Origin: CAZJGG01 sp964545475
Lineage (GTDB): Bacteria > Bacillota > Clostridia > Lachnospirales > JAISER01
NCBI GenBank assembly: GCA_964545475.1
Contig: CAZJGG010000012.1
Location: forward strand, 1 to 55,201
DNA length: 55,201 nucleotides
Reading direction: 5' to 3'
Shown: one piece after another, positions 1 through 7,646 of the stretch
Position numbering within the stretch: position 1 is the stretch's first letter
Layout: the number at the start of each line of letters is the position of its first letter
Program-made: the position numbers and the translations under genes
Notes under the pieces: generated by a model
Seen by the model: only the letters and a program-made list of their open reading frames with translations
Databases searched by the model: none
What the model was told of the DNA's origin: nothing

Positions 1-24
1 ATAAAGGAACATAAGAATGCCATA

Positions 25-126
25 TTGAATAATCCTTATTTGGAAAATTTAAGATGTAAAAACGACCGGATTTAGGGGCGTTTTTACATCGTTTTGAAAT
101 TTTTTAATCAATATTCAACACACCCA
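25..126. repeat. Diverged copy of a small terminal-inverted-repeat element
   Basis: The right end (about 83-126, finishing CAATATTCAACACACCC) is nearly identical to the reverse complement of the 67-bp element at 16425-16491. The left end shares TTGAATAATCC with the other end of that element. The middle differs: it carries a perfect 12-bp hairpin, GATGTAAAAACG at 53-64 and CGTTTTTACATC at 79-90. The left terminal bases are not conserved and no target duplication is visible, so this is probably an older or rearranged copy. Confidence 0.6.
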
Positions 127-138
127 AAAATGCCATAT

Positions 139-172
139 TGTAGGGAACGCATTGAATGCGTTCCTTAGGCTG
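139..172. repeat. Interspersed palindromic repeat (GGAACGCAT type)
   Basis: A 21-bp palindrome with arms GGAACGCAT and ATGCGTTCC lies at 144-164, preceded by GCCATATTGTAG. The same word with the same left flank occurs at 51629-51667, and inverted at 51555-51595. It is a dispersed extragenic repeat in this genome. Function is unknown. Confidence 0.75.
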
Positions 173-310
173 ACAGCAGCCCTTGTCTGTAGCATAAGGT
201 CTTTTTTACAGTCTGCACTAATTTTAAAAATTAGTTTGCTTTCTATTTTAAAGCATTGTATAGTGAAAACAAGAAAAGCATTATAGTATTTCAGAAAGGA
301 AAGAAAAGCT

Positions 311-769
311 ATGAAAATGAATATAGAAAACATTCCGGCATACGAAATCGCATATATACGGAGAGTCGGTTCCTATGGAGTCGACAATGTTCAAACAATG
401 GAAAAGCTAAAAGAATGGGCAAAAGTAAATAATTTATTAAAGGAGCAATCAATCATTTTAGGTATTGCTTATGATAATGCTAAAACAACAAACCCAGAAA
501 ATTGCCGTTATGATGCCTGTATAGTTGTTTCAGATGATAATTGTTTTAACAACGACTACATAAATTATGGGAATGTTGCCGGAGGAGACTATGCCGTTTT
601 TGAAATAAGTCATACAGCAGAGGGGGTAAAAAAGGCATGGAGTGATATTTTTTCAGAACTTATAAATAGAGGTTATACGTTTGACGAATCAAGACCAATC
701 CTTGAAAGATATGTATTTGAAATGGTTAATAACCAATATTGTGAAATTTGCGTACCTATAAAGTCATAA
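311..769 (+). CDS. GyrI-like / AraC effector-binding domain protein
   Basis: A 152-residue stand-alone protein resembling the GyrI-like small-molecule-binding domain that forms the C-terminal half of many AraC-type regulators. The opening (IPAYEIAYIRRVGSYG), the central GGDYAVFEISH segment and the closing CEICVPIK are typical strands of that fold. No DNA-binding domain is attached. Stand-alone members are known as SbmC/GyrI-type or ligand-binding proteins. The start is the first ATG after AAAGGAAAG; a second in-frame Met lies two codons later. It is monocistronic here and followed by a broken gene. The ligand is not predictable. Confidence 0.75.
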   Translation: MKMNIENIPAYEIAYIRRVGSYGVDNVQTMEKLKEWAKVNNLLKEQSIILGIAYDNAKTTNPENCRYDACIVVSDDNCFNNDYINYGNVAGGDYAVFEISHTAEGVKKAWSDIFSELINRGYTFDESRPILERYVFEMVNNQYCEICVPIKS

Positions 770-828
770 AATTTGTTAAATTTATTCTATCAATTAATGA
801 ATTTGGAATTAGTATTAGGTGAGGGATT

Positions 829-1000
829 ATGTTTGAAATAAAAAAAATCGACAATATTCTTATAACAACAGATAAGCCAAAGGAGTGTATTGCATTTTAC
901 GCAAAGCTGGGTTTTGAAGTTAGTGACAATTGTAATCGCTATGAGCTATCTCCGTGACCCAGACGGAAATTTGATTGAGTTTTGTTCATATATATTTTAA
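829..1000 (+). pseudogene. Remnant of a VOC (glyoxalase/bleomycin-resistance) family gene
   Basis: An ATG at 829 behind GAGGG begins a typical VOC N-terminus (KKIDNILITTDKPKECIAFY, then AKLGFEV) but stops at a TGA at 955-957. In another frame (953-1000) the family's C-terminal signature RDPDGNLIEF is followed directly by a stop. Family members are about 120 residues. Here the two ends adjoin with roughly 60 central codons missing and a frame change, so an internal deletion has destroyed the gene. The product cannot fold as a VOC barrel. Confidence 0.8.
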
Positions 1001-1040
1001 AAAGAGCTGCTAATATTTAAAAATATCAAGCGGAGAGACT

Positions 1041-1071
1041 CGAGTGGGCGAATTAAAATTGTGCCCACTCG
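1041..1071. repeat. Hairpin between the VOC remnant and galT
   Basis: Perfect 9-bp arms CGAGTGGGC (1041-1049) and GCCCACTCG (1063-1071) enclose a 13-base AT-rich loop. There is no T-tract on either side, so a factor-independent terminator is not certain. It ends two bases before the target duplication of the adjoining MITE. Confidence 0.5.
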
Positions 1072-1076
1072 CCTAA

Positions 1077-1239
1077 GAGCCTGTTCAAAGTCTCCATTTT
1101 TCGCATTTATGGCTGATTTTCTGCTCTGTATCGTCAGTGCCTCCTAGCATATATTCTACGAATATGCGTCGTCGGCTCTTCCTCGCAGAACAAAAAATTA
1201 TTTCATAAATGCTTCAAAAGCGAGACTTTGAACAGGCTC
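1077..1239. mobile_element. MITE copy 1 (IS5-like ends)
   Basis: A 163-bp element with imperfect terminal inverted repeats starting GAGCCTGTTCAAAGTCTC, flanked by TAA at 1074-1076 and 1240-1242. Related copies lie at 19042-19205 and 54984-55147. It encodes nothing. It sits 10 bp beyond the galT stop codon. The ends and the 3-bp T-W-A duplications resemble IS5-family (IS1031-type) transposition, which is an inference. Confidence 0.8.
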
Positions 1240-1249
1240 TAAACAAAAA

Positions 1250-2215
1250 TTATTGCTCTTTACATTTTTTATAAGCAGCTCGCATTTCCTCGGCTTTTTC
1301 TTCCGCCGCAGTGGGGTTACACCAAGCCCCAGCCCCTGTTTCGGAAGAAGCTGCAAACTGCTGCTTGTCCGCCGCACGAAGAGGTGGGTAAAATTCTACG
1401 TGAAAATGATAAAATGACACATCTCCTATATTAACAGGTGCATTGTGCATACACATCATATTAGGAAAAGGTTTGTCAAAAAGGCAGTCATACAAACCGG
1501 AAACGTCTCGGATTGTAGTTCCCAAGGTTTCAAGTTCTTCCTCTGTCATGTCGGCAATGCTTTCTATATGGCGGTTTGCGGTAATAGTAAGCCCGTAAGC
1601 TTGGGCGCAGGCAAATGGTATATAAACAGTAAAATGTTTATTACTAAAAACAATTCTTCTGCCGTCGTCTATTTCTTCATTTAGTGCATCACAAAATAGA
1701 CAACGCCCTGTTTCTTTGTTGTATTCCTGAGATGCTTCAATTTCAGTTTCAATTTTCTTTGGCAAATAGCTGTAGCCGTAAACCTGTCCGTGAGGGTGGG
1801 GCATAGTAACGCCTACAAGTTCGCCTCTGTTTTCAAATATATAAATATATTTTATTTTCTCATCTTTTCCTAAATCTATAAAAATTTCTTGCCAAAGCTG
1901 TGCAAGCTGTTTCATATGTACGTCAGAAAGCTCATGTAGAGTTTTTGTATGCTCCGGCGCATAAAGAATAACTTCACAATGCCCATAAGCAGGAGCTGTT
2001 TTAAAAAGCTTTGTTTCAACATCATCAGGTTCGGGAGGATTAGCGGAAAGCGCAGGAAAATCGTTCATATACCTAAACACCGTGTAATTCTCCGGAACTT
2101 TTCCGCTATCAGGGCAAAAAGGACACCAGTTCTTGGGCATTTGAGGTCTTGATTGTCTATGAGAAGCAACCATAACCCATTCTTTTGTAAACACATTATA
2201 TCTTAGCTCTGCCAT
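1250..2215 (-). CDS. galT: Galactose-1-phosphate uridylyltransferase
   Basis: The Leloir-pathway enzyme that exchanges UDP between UDP-glucose and galactose-1-phosphate in the cytoplasm. The 321-residue protein shows the type I HIT-fold signature: the nucleophile motif PHPHGQ around residues 139-144, and the metal-site CPFC at 31-34. The start follows AAGGAG closely. It lies 15 bp behind galK on the same strand and is evidently co-transcribed. No galE or galactose permease is in the window. A MITE is inserted immediately downstream of the stop, where the operon's terminator would be expected. Confidence 0.95.
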   Translation of the reverse strand: MAELRYNVFTKEWVMVASHRQSRPQMPKNWCPFCPDSGKVPENYTVFRYMNDFPALSANPPEPDDVETKLFKTAPAYGHCEVILYAPEHTKTLHELSDVHMKQLAQLWQEIFIDLGKDEKIKYIYIFENRGELVGVTMPHPHGQVYGYSYLPKKIETEIEASQEYNKETGRCLFCDALNEEIDDGRRIVFSNKHFTVYIPFACAQAYGLTITANRHIESIADMTEEELETLGTTIRDVSGLYDCLFDKPFPNMMCMHNAPVNIGDVSFYHFHVEFYPPLRAADKQQFAASSETGAGAWCNPTAAEEKAEEMRAAYKKCKEQ

Positions 2216-2230
2216 AAAAATCTCCTTCGT

Positions 2231-3505
2231 TTATATGATTTTTACTCCGCCATCTTGACGAATAAACAACCTGTAACAGCTTCCTTTTCCGAAAGTTTTT
2301 TCCATAAATTCAGCGTAAGCATGGGCATTTTCCGCAGGCACAAAAGCTTGGATTGTTCCTCCAAAGCCGCCGCCGTGTATTCTGTATGCCCCGTCTTCTC
2401 CCAAAAACTCCTCAGATAAAGCAAGTGCTGTCATAATTTCCTGTTCAGAAGGGTTTCTTGAATCATATATATTTTGTAAAAAACTAATAGAGGATTGTCC
2501 AGATTTCCTTACTAATGAAAGAAATCTCTTAAAGTCTCCTTTTTCAAGGGCATCTTTCTGCATTCCGGCTCTTTCATCGTCGCAGAAAAAGTGATAAGAC
2601 CGTACAAATGCTCTGTCTCCAAGCTTTTTACGTATGTCAGCTGCATTTTCAATAAGCTGCTCTTTGGTGCATTGCCGTAAAACTGAATGCCCAAAATATT
2701 TAGCAACAGATGCCATTTCAATTTGAATTGCAGCGTAACAGCTTGTTAAGTCTTCATGGTTGCCACCGGTGTCGGTTATACATAATGTATAACCCTCTGA
2801 GGAAAAGTCTAAAGAAATCGGTGTTACAACAGGTTTTTCGCTGTCAGCAAAGTCAATAGCCACAAAACCTCCAACTGATGAAGCCATTTGGTCCATAAGC
2901 CCACTAGGCTTACCGAAATAGACATTTTCTGCATACTGTCCTATTTTAGCAATTTCAATAGCATTAATTTCAGAATTATTATAAAGTCCGTTTAAAATGT
3001 TACCAACAAGCACTTCATATGAAGCAGAAGAAGAAAGCCCCGAGCCTTTTAACACAAGAGATTGGGCGTATGCACAAAAACCACCAATACTGTACCCTAA
3101 CTGTGAAAACCTTTTGGCAATACCCCTTACAAGAGAAGCGGAACTCCCTGTTTCGTCTCCTGGGTCAAGCTGGTTTAAAGAAACGGTTGCCGGAGCAAAT
3201 CCCTCTGAGGCAAATTCAATTATGCTTCCGTCTTTTTTAGCAACAGCTGCCACAACGTCTAAGTTAACAGCGGCGGCAACAACTCGCCCGTTGTTATGGT
3301 CCGTATGGTTGCCGCCGATTTCAGTTCTTCCGGGGGCGGAAAAAAGAGATATTTCATCTGTTTCACCATAAAGTTTAACAAATTCCTTAACAATTTTTAT
3401 GTATCTTTCTCTTGAAGCTTCAAGGGCATTTTTACCGTAAAAACTTAACAGTTTTTCGTCAAACCCACCTGTTTCAAGCATACTAATAAGCTCATTTGGT
3501 TTCAT
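2231..3505 (-). CDS. galK: Galactokinase
   Basis: A GHMP-family kinase phosphorylating galactose to galactose-1-phosphate with ATP. The 424-residue protein has the galactokinase signature GRTEIGGNHTDH (about 59-70), the ATP loop GSGLSSSAS (about 154-162) and the C-terminal GGGFGG motif. The N-terminus is about 30 residues longer than the E. coli enzyme. It is the first gene of a galK-galT unit whose start is 200 bp from the stop of the LacI-type gene. That gap contains one TTTACTAAA box (3618-3626), the same word found in tandem before the regulator gene. Confidence 0.95.
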   Translation of the reverse strand: MKPNELISMLETGGFDEKLLSFYGKNALEASRERYIKIVKEFVKLYGETDEISLFSAPGRTEIGGNHTDHNNGRVVAAAVNLDVVAAVAKKDGSIIEFASEGFAPATVSLNQLDPGDETGSSASLVRGIAKRFSQLGYSIGGFCAYAQSLVLKGSGLSSSASYEVLVGNILNGLYNNSEINAIEIAKIGQYAENVYFGKPSGLMDQMASSVGGFVAIDFADSEKPVVTPISLDFSSEGYTLCITDTGGNHEDLTSCYAAIQIEMASVAKYFGHSVLRQCTKEQLIENAADIRKKLGDRAFVRSYHFFCDDERAGMQKDALEKGDFKRFLSLVRKSGQSSISFLQNIYDSRNPSEQEIMTALALSEEFLGEDGAYRIHGGGFGGTIQAFVPAENAHAYAEFMEKTFGKGSCYRLFIRQDGGVKII

Positions 3506-3617
3506 ATACGGTCATTCCTTCTATCTTATTCTTTTATTGACGAGCATAATTAAGGATAGGCTCATACATTTATCACATTACATCAATCTATCATAAAAAT
3601 GAAAACAATTCAATATA

Positions 3618-3626
3618 TTTACTAAA
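3618..3626. promoter_or_regulatory. Candidate LacI-type operator upstream of galK
   Basis: TTTACTAAA is a 9-bp near-palindrome with a central C/G. It lies about 112 bp upstream of the galK start and is identical to the two boxes before the LacI-family gene (4763-4781). The match across two targets of one presumed regulator is the only evidence. The sequence is short and AT-rich. Confidence 0.4.
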
Positions 3627-3706
3627 AACTTATGGATTTTATAAATTTAAACTCCCGTTTACATTGTGATTTCATAGCTGTTTATGTTTTGTCTAATTGT
3701 GCTCTA

Positions 3707-4717
3707 CTAAACATTTTTAACGCTTTTCCTGTTAGTTAAATAGCAGGAGACAGTTATTTTTTGAGGCACAAATACATCATCAGATAACATATGATTGATT
3801 AAGTTTAATGCCGCTTTTGCGTTTGCCTTTATATTAACTCCAATTGAATCAAGCTCTAAATTTTCAGAAATCGACGTATTATTAAACGTTATTATGCTAA
3901 TGTCTTTAGGCACTTTTAGCCCTGTCTCCAAAAGAGCACGTATTAAACCGTTTGCCGTAACGTCAGAAGAGACAAACAATGCAGTAGGATATTTTTTTGT
4001 TTTTAAGCTTTCTTTCATAACTTGATAACTGCTTAAAGAGTTCATTTCACAGTCAAGCAAATAATTAGGGTTTAAAGAAAATTCTTTTTGTGTTAAATAT
4101 TGTTGAAAGAATAAAAACCGTGGATCAGGCTCAAATATTTTAAGAGAACTCATTGTTTTTTTGCTTCCAAGAAATCCAATTTCTTTATGCCCTTTTTCAA
4201 TAAAATAATCAAGAGCCTTTTTAACCCCTAATGCATAATTTGGGACAACGGAGCAATATTTGCCCTCGTCAGGCGCAGAATCCATAAATACAATATTTTT
4301 TGTAAGCCGTTCCATGCTTTTTATCTCGCTTACACTAAAGCGGCCTATGGCGAAAATGCCGTTTAGCTTAACCTCGTGGGAAGGAGTGAAATCACCTTGC
4401 TCGTTTCTGAAAAGCAGTACTATTTCATTATCGGCCGCAAAATTAAGTTCTTCAACTGCATTTTTCATAACGAGATAATAAATATCTTCTGTCAGCATAT
4501 CTGTTTCAAACATTAGAGCAATGCCAATTTTTGTTGTAACAGCCTCTTTTTTTCTAGTTTTTTTACACAGGGGTATATAATTTAGGCTCTGCGCTGCTTC
4601 AATTATTGCCTGCCTTGTATCATCAGATACAATAATTGTTTCGTCTTGGCTTAATACTCTTGATATTGTAGAAATAGATAAATTTACTTTTTGAGCAATA
4701 TCCTTTAATGTAGCCAT
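3707..4717 (-). CDS. LacI/GalR-family transcriptional regulator
   Basis: A 336-residue repressor. It has an N-terminal LacI helix-turn-helix (TLKDIAQKVNLSISTISRVL, residues 3-22) with hinge, followed by a periplasmic-binding-protein-like ligand domain (for example HKEIGFLGS and TALFVSSD). Its position directly upstream of galK-galT in the same direction suggests control by galactose or a derivative. The start follows GGAG at good spacing. Two tandem TTTACTAAA boxes lie just upstream, consistent with autoregulation. The effector is not determined by the sequence. Confidence 0.9.
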   Translation of the reverse strand: MATLKDIAQKVNLSISTISRVLSQDETIIVSDDTRQAIIEAAQSLNYIPLCKKTRKKEAVTTKIGIALMFETDMLTEDIYYLVMKNAVEELNFAADNEIVLLFRNEQGDFTPSHEVKLNGIFAIGRFSVSEIKSMERLTKNIVFMDSAPDEGKYCSVVPNYALGVKKALDYFIEKGHKEIGFLGSKKTMSSLKIFEPDPRFLFFQQYLTQKEFSLNPNYLLDCEMNSLSSYQVMKESLKTKKYPTALFVSSDVTANGLIRALLETGLKVPKDISIITFNNTSISENLELDSIGVNIKANAKAALNLINHMLSDDVFVPQKITVSCYLTNRKSVKNV

Positions 4718-4761
4718 TAAATCACTCCTTCAAAAGAAACTCTGATAGTTAAATCGCAAAA

Positions 4762-4781
4762 GTTTACTAAAGTTTACTAAA
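4762..4781. promoter_or_regulatory. Tandem candidate operator of the LacI-type regulator
   Basis: Two back-to-back copies of GTTTACTAAA (4762-4771 and 4772-4781), a 10-bp period of about one helical turn, lie 45-64 bp before the regulator start and just beyond the stop of the Rrf2 gene. The same core occurs upstream of galK. Confidence 0.5.
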
Positions 4782-4789
4782 AATTAGAA

Positions 4790-5221
4790 TTATATAGTGT
4801 AATTGATAATGTCTGCATCGGTTTTAGCCAATTCTTCAATTGTTATTCCTTCAAAGAAATTATTAACTAAATCATCAAGCTTTTCCCACATTTGCAAAGT
4901 TCGGCATTGCGCAGCCCTTTCACAGTTATTAGGTTTTTTTTGCAGGCATGAAACAGGGGCAAGGGAATCCTCAGTAAGCCTTAAAATACTTGCTACGGTA
5001 TACTCATGAGGCTTTTTTGTAAGTTTATACCCGCCTCCTTTGCCTCTAAGCCCTGATAAAAAACCAGCTTTCACAAGCAAAGATATAATACTTTCAAGAT
5101 ATTTTTCGGAAATTTCTTGCCTTGTTGCAATATCTTTAAGGGGGTAATACTGCCCATTGTTATGCTCAGCTAAATCTATCATAACTCGTAAAGCGTAACG
5201 TCCCTTAGTTGAAACCATCAT
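4790..5221 (-). CDS. Rrf2-family transcriptional regulator with three cysteines
   Basis: A 143-residue winged-helix protein opening VSTKGRYALRVMIDLA, the Rrf2 hallmark, with a recognition region around residues 28-60. Cysteines at about 92, 100 and 106 (C-x7-C-x5-C) sit where IscR-type proteins ligate an Fe-S cluster. CymR-type cysteine regulators lack that set. It is divergent from metY-cysK-mnmA, so control of sulfur assimilation is likely. Two ATGs stand in tandem; the first has AAGGAGG at 7 bases and is chosen. The word CCTATTAACC lies in its own promoter spacer, suggesting autorepression. Confidence 0.9.
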   Translation of the reverse strand: MMVSTKGRYALRVMIDLAEHNNGQYYPLKDIATRQEISEKYLESIISLLVKAGFLSGLRGKGGGYKLTKKPHEYTVASILRLTEDSLAPVSCLQKKPNNCERAAQCRTLQMWEKLDDLVNNFFEGITIEELAKTDADIINYTI

Positions 5222-5255
5222 TAATAGCCCTCCTTGAAACTTTTACAATAAACAT

Positions 5256-5284
5256 ATTATACCACAGGGTTAATAGGAAATCAA
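5256..5284 (-). promoter_or_regulatory. Promoter of the Rrf2 gene with embedded operator
   Basis: On the minus strand: -35 TTGATT (5279-5284), a 17-bp spacer and -10 TATAAT (5256-5261). The spacer contains CCTATTAACC (5268-5277 read on the minus strand), the same word that follows the -10 of the divergent metY promoter. Confidence 0.8.
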
Positions 5285-5309
5285 TAATTTAGAGTTTTTT
5301 AAAAAATTA

Positions 5310-5338
5310 TTGACAAAATTATTTTTAGTTGTTATTAT
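5310..5338 (+). promoter_or_regulatory. Promoter of metY-cysK-mnmA
   Basis: A near-consensus housekeeping promoter: TTGACA at 5310-5315, a 17-bp spacer, TATTAT at 5333-5338. The candidate Rrf2 operator begins 7 bp downstream, over the expected transcription start. Confidence 0.85.
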
Positions 5339-5345
5339 ATTTAAA

Positions 5346-5361
5346 CCTATTAACCAATAAG
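5346..5361. promoter_or_regulatory. Candidate Rrf2 operator in the metY leader
   Basis: CCTATTAACCAATAAG is an imperfect palindrome: CCTATT, 4 bp, AATAAG, one mismatch. Its left ten bases recur in the spacer of the divergent Rrf2 promoter. Both positions would block RNA polymerase if bound. Confidence 0.6.
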
Positions 5362-5377
5362 AAAGGTAGGTTATAAA

Positions 5378-6670
5378 ATGCCTAAAACTTATAAATTTGA
5401 AATATTACAACTTCATGCAGGGCAAGAACAGCCGGATTCTGCAACAGATGCAAGAGCAGTGCCAATTTACGCTACGACATCATATGTTTTTAAAGACTGT
5501 GAACAGGCGGCAGGCAGGTTTTCACTAGCAGAACCGGGAAATATTTACACCAGATTAATGAACCCAACTTCTGATGTTTTTGAAAAACGTATATCCGCAT
5601 TAGAAGGCGGAGCAGCAGCTCTAGCCACATCTTCCGGCTCGGCAGCTATCTCTTATGCAATACAAAATATTGCAATAGCTGGGGACCATATAGTTTCTGC
5701 AAAAACAGTATACGGCGGCACATATAATCTTTTTGCAAATACTCTTGTTGATTACGGTATTGAAACAACATTTGTAGACGGTTCAAATCCGGAAAATTTT
5801 CAAAACGCAATTAAACCAAATACAAAAGCAATTTTTATAGAAACTTTAGGCAATCCAAACTCAACAGTAATAGATATAAAAGCAGTTGCAGACATAGCTC
5901 ACAGTAACGGCATTCCTCTTATTGTAGATAACACATTTGCAACACCATATTTAATACGCCCTATTGAATACGGAGCGGATGTTGTAGTACACAGCGCAAC
6001 AAAGTTTATTGGCGGTCACGGAACAGTGTTAGGTGGGGTAATTATTGATAGCGGCAATTTTAACTGGGCCAAGAACGACAAATTTCCAGGATTATCAAAA
6101 CCAAACCCAAGTTATCACGGTGCAGTGTTTACAGAAGTGGCTGGCGACCTTGCGTATATAATAAAAATTCGTACAACATTAATGAGAGACACAGGAGCAA
6201 CTTTAAGCCCTTTTCATTCGTTTTTATATTTACAAGGGCTTGAAACATTGTCCTTAAGAGTAGAAAGGCATGTTTCAAATGCTCTTGCAGTTGTAGAGTT
6301 TTTAAATAATCATCCTTTGGTTGAAAAAGTGAACCATCCATCCCTAGAAAATCACGTGGATAATAAAGTTTACAAAAAATATTTTAAAAATGGCGCTGGT
6401 TCAATATTTACTTTTGAAATTGCCGGGGATGAAAAGACAGCTAAATCTTTTATAGACAATTTAAAGATTTTTTCTCTTCTTGCTAACGTAGCCGATGTAA
6501 AAAGCCTTGTAATCCACCCAGCATCAACAACCCATTCCCAAATGACAGAGAGTGAACTTGCGGACTGCGGAATAAAGAAAAACACAATAAGATTATCAAT
6601 TGGAACAGAGCATATAGACGACATTATTGACGAATTAAAAGAAGCATTTAATAAAATTATAAAAGAGTGA
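5378..6670 (+). CDS. metY: O-acetylhomoserine sulfhydrylase (Cys/Met metabolism PLP enzyme)
   Basis: A 430-residue fold-type-I PLP enzyme of the Cys/Met-metabolism family. The PLP lysine is in HSATKFIGGHGT (about K209), and YTRLMNPT and LGNPNST are conserved cofactor and substrate segments. The N-terminal LHAGQ and the length over 420 residues favour O-acetylhomoserine aminocarboxypropyltransferase over the shorter MetB/MetC enzymes. It would make homocysteine from O-acetylhomoserine and sulfide. It is first in an operon with cysK and mnmA, behind a strong promoter with a candidate Rrf2 site. Confidence 0.9.
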   Translation: MPKTYKFEILQLHAGQEQPDSATDARAVPIYATTSYVFKDCEQAAGRFSLAEPGNIYTRLMNPTSDVFEKRISALEGGAAALATSSGSAAISYAIQNIAIAGDHIVSAKTVYGGTYNLFANTLVDYGIETTFVDGSNPENFQNAIKPNTKAIFIETLGNPNSTVIDIKAVADIAHSNGIPLIVDNTFATPYLIRPIEYGADVVVHSATKFIGGHGTVLGGVIIDSGNFNWAKNDKFPGLSKPNPSYHGAVFTEVAGDLAYIIKIRTTLMRDTGATLSPFHSFLYLQGLETLSLRVERHVSNALAVVEFLNNHPLVEKVNHPSLENHVDNKVYKKYFKNGAGSIFTFEIAGDEKTAKSFIDNLKIFSLLANVADVKSLVIHPASTTHSQMTESELADCGIKKNTIRLSIGTEHIDDIIDELKEAFNKIIKE

Positions 6671-6675
6671 TAGAT

Positions 6676-7596
6676 ATGAAAATATATAATGATATTTCTG
6701 AATTAATAGGAAAAACTCCACTTCTACAGCTTAACGGCTACAGCGGGCAAAACGGGATTAAAGCTAAACTAATTGCAAAGCTGGAATATTTTAACCCTGC
6801 CGGAAGCGTAAAAGACAGAATTGCAAAAGCAATGATAGAAGATGCTGAAAAAAAGGGATTAATTAATAAAAACACTGTAATAATTGAACCAACAAGCGGA
6901 AACACAGGCATAGGGCTTTCAAGCCTAGCGGCAGCAAAAGGTTATAAAATTATTTTAACAATGCCGGAAACAATGAGCGTTGAACGTAGAAACCTGCTTA
7001 AAGCCTACGGCGCAGAGCTTGTTTTAACAGAAGGCGCAAAAGGCATGAAAGGCGCAATAGAAAAAGCTAAAGAGCTTGCAGAAAATACTCCAAACAGCTT
7101 TATACCGAGCCAATTTACAAACCCTGCAAACCCAGAGTTTCATAAGGCAACAACCGGACCAGAAATATGGGAAGATACAGACGGCCATATTGACATTTTA
7201 GTAGCAGGCGTGGGTACAGGCGGAACTATTTCTGGAACAGGGCAGTATTTAAAATCCAAAAATAAAAATATTAAAGTAGTTGCAGTAGAACCTGCTGATT
7301 CCCCGGTTTTATCAGGAGGAACCCCTGGTCCTCATAAAATCCAAGGAATAGGAGCAGGATTTATTCCAGAAACACTTAACACAAGTATTTACGACGAAAT
7401 TACAACCGTTACAAATAATGACGCCTTTTCAGCGGCAAAAGACTTAGCAAAAACAGAGGGCGTATTAGCCGGAATTTCTTCGGGAGCGGCTCTTTGGGCA
7501 GCGGCAGAGCTGGCCAAAAGACCAGAAAACGCAGGCAAAGTGATTGTTGTAATTTTCCCAGATACAGGCGAAAGATATTTATCAATGCTTTCTTAA
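6676..7596 (+). CDS. cysK: Cysteine synthase A (O-acetylserine sulfhydrylase)
   Basis: A fold-type-II PLP enzyme making cysteine from O-acetylserine and sulfide. PLP lysine in NPAGSVKDRIA (about K46), phosphate/substrate loop TSGNTG (about 73-78), and the glycine-rich GVGTGGTISG that cradles the PLP phosphate. The chosen ATG at 6676 gives the normal N-terminus KIYNDISELIGKTPL. A GTG at 6667 overlapping the metY stop is possible but less well spaced from AAGAG. It is translationally close to metY, so both sulfide-fixing routes are expressed together. Confidence 0.95.
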   Translation: MKIYNDISELIGKTPLLQLNGYSGQNGIKAKLIAKLEYFNPAGSVKDRIAKAMIEDAEKKGLINKNTVIIEPTSGNTGIGLSSLAAAKGYKIILTMPETMSVERRNLLKAYGAELVLTEGAKGMKGAIEKAKELAENTPNSFIPSQFTNPANPEFHKATTGPEIWEDTDGHIDILVAGVGTGGTISGTGQYLKSKNKNIKVVAVEPADSPVLSGGTPGPHKIQGIGAGFIPETLNTSIYDEITTVTNNDAFSAAKDLAKTEGVLAGISSGAALWAAAELAKRPENAGKVIVVIFPDTGERYLSMLS

Positions 7597-7646
7597 TAAG
7601 TAAAAATCCCAAATGAGTTGACTCGAAAAAAGTATGAGGTAGTATT

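Noticed and set aside
115..333. Minus-strand 72-codon frame
   Set aside because: It runs through the dispersed palindrome and the GyrI-like gene start, is composed of simple hydrophobic runs and has no ribosome-binding site.
5339..5377. SAM or T-box riboswitch before metY
   Set aside because: The leader is under 40 nt and is occupied by the palindrome and ribosome-binding site.
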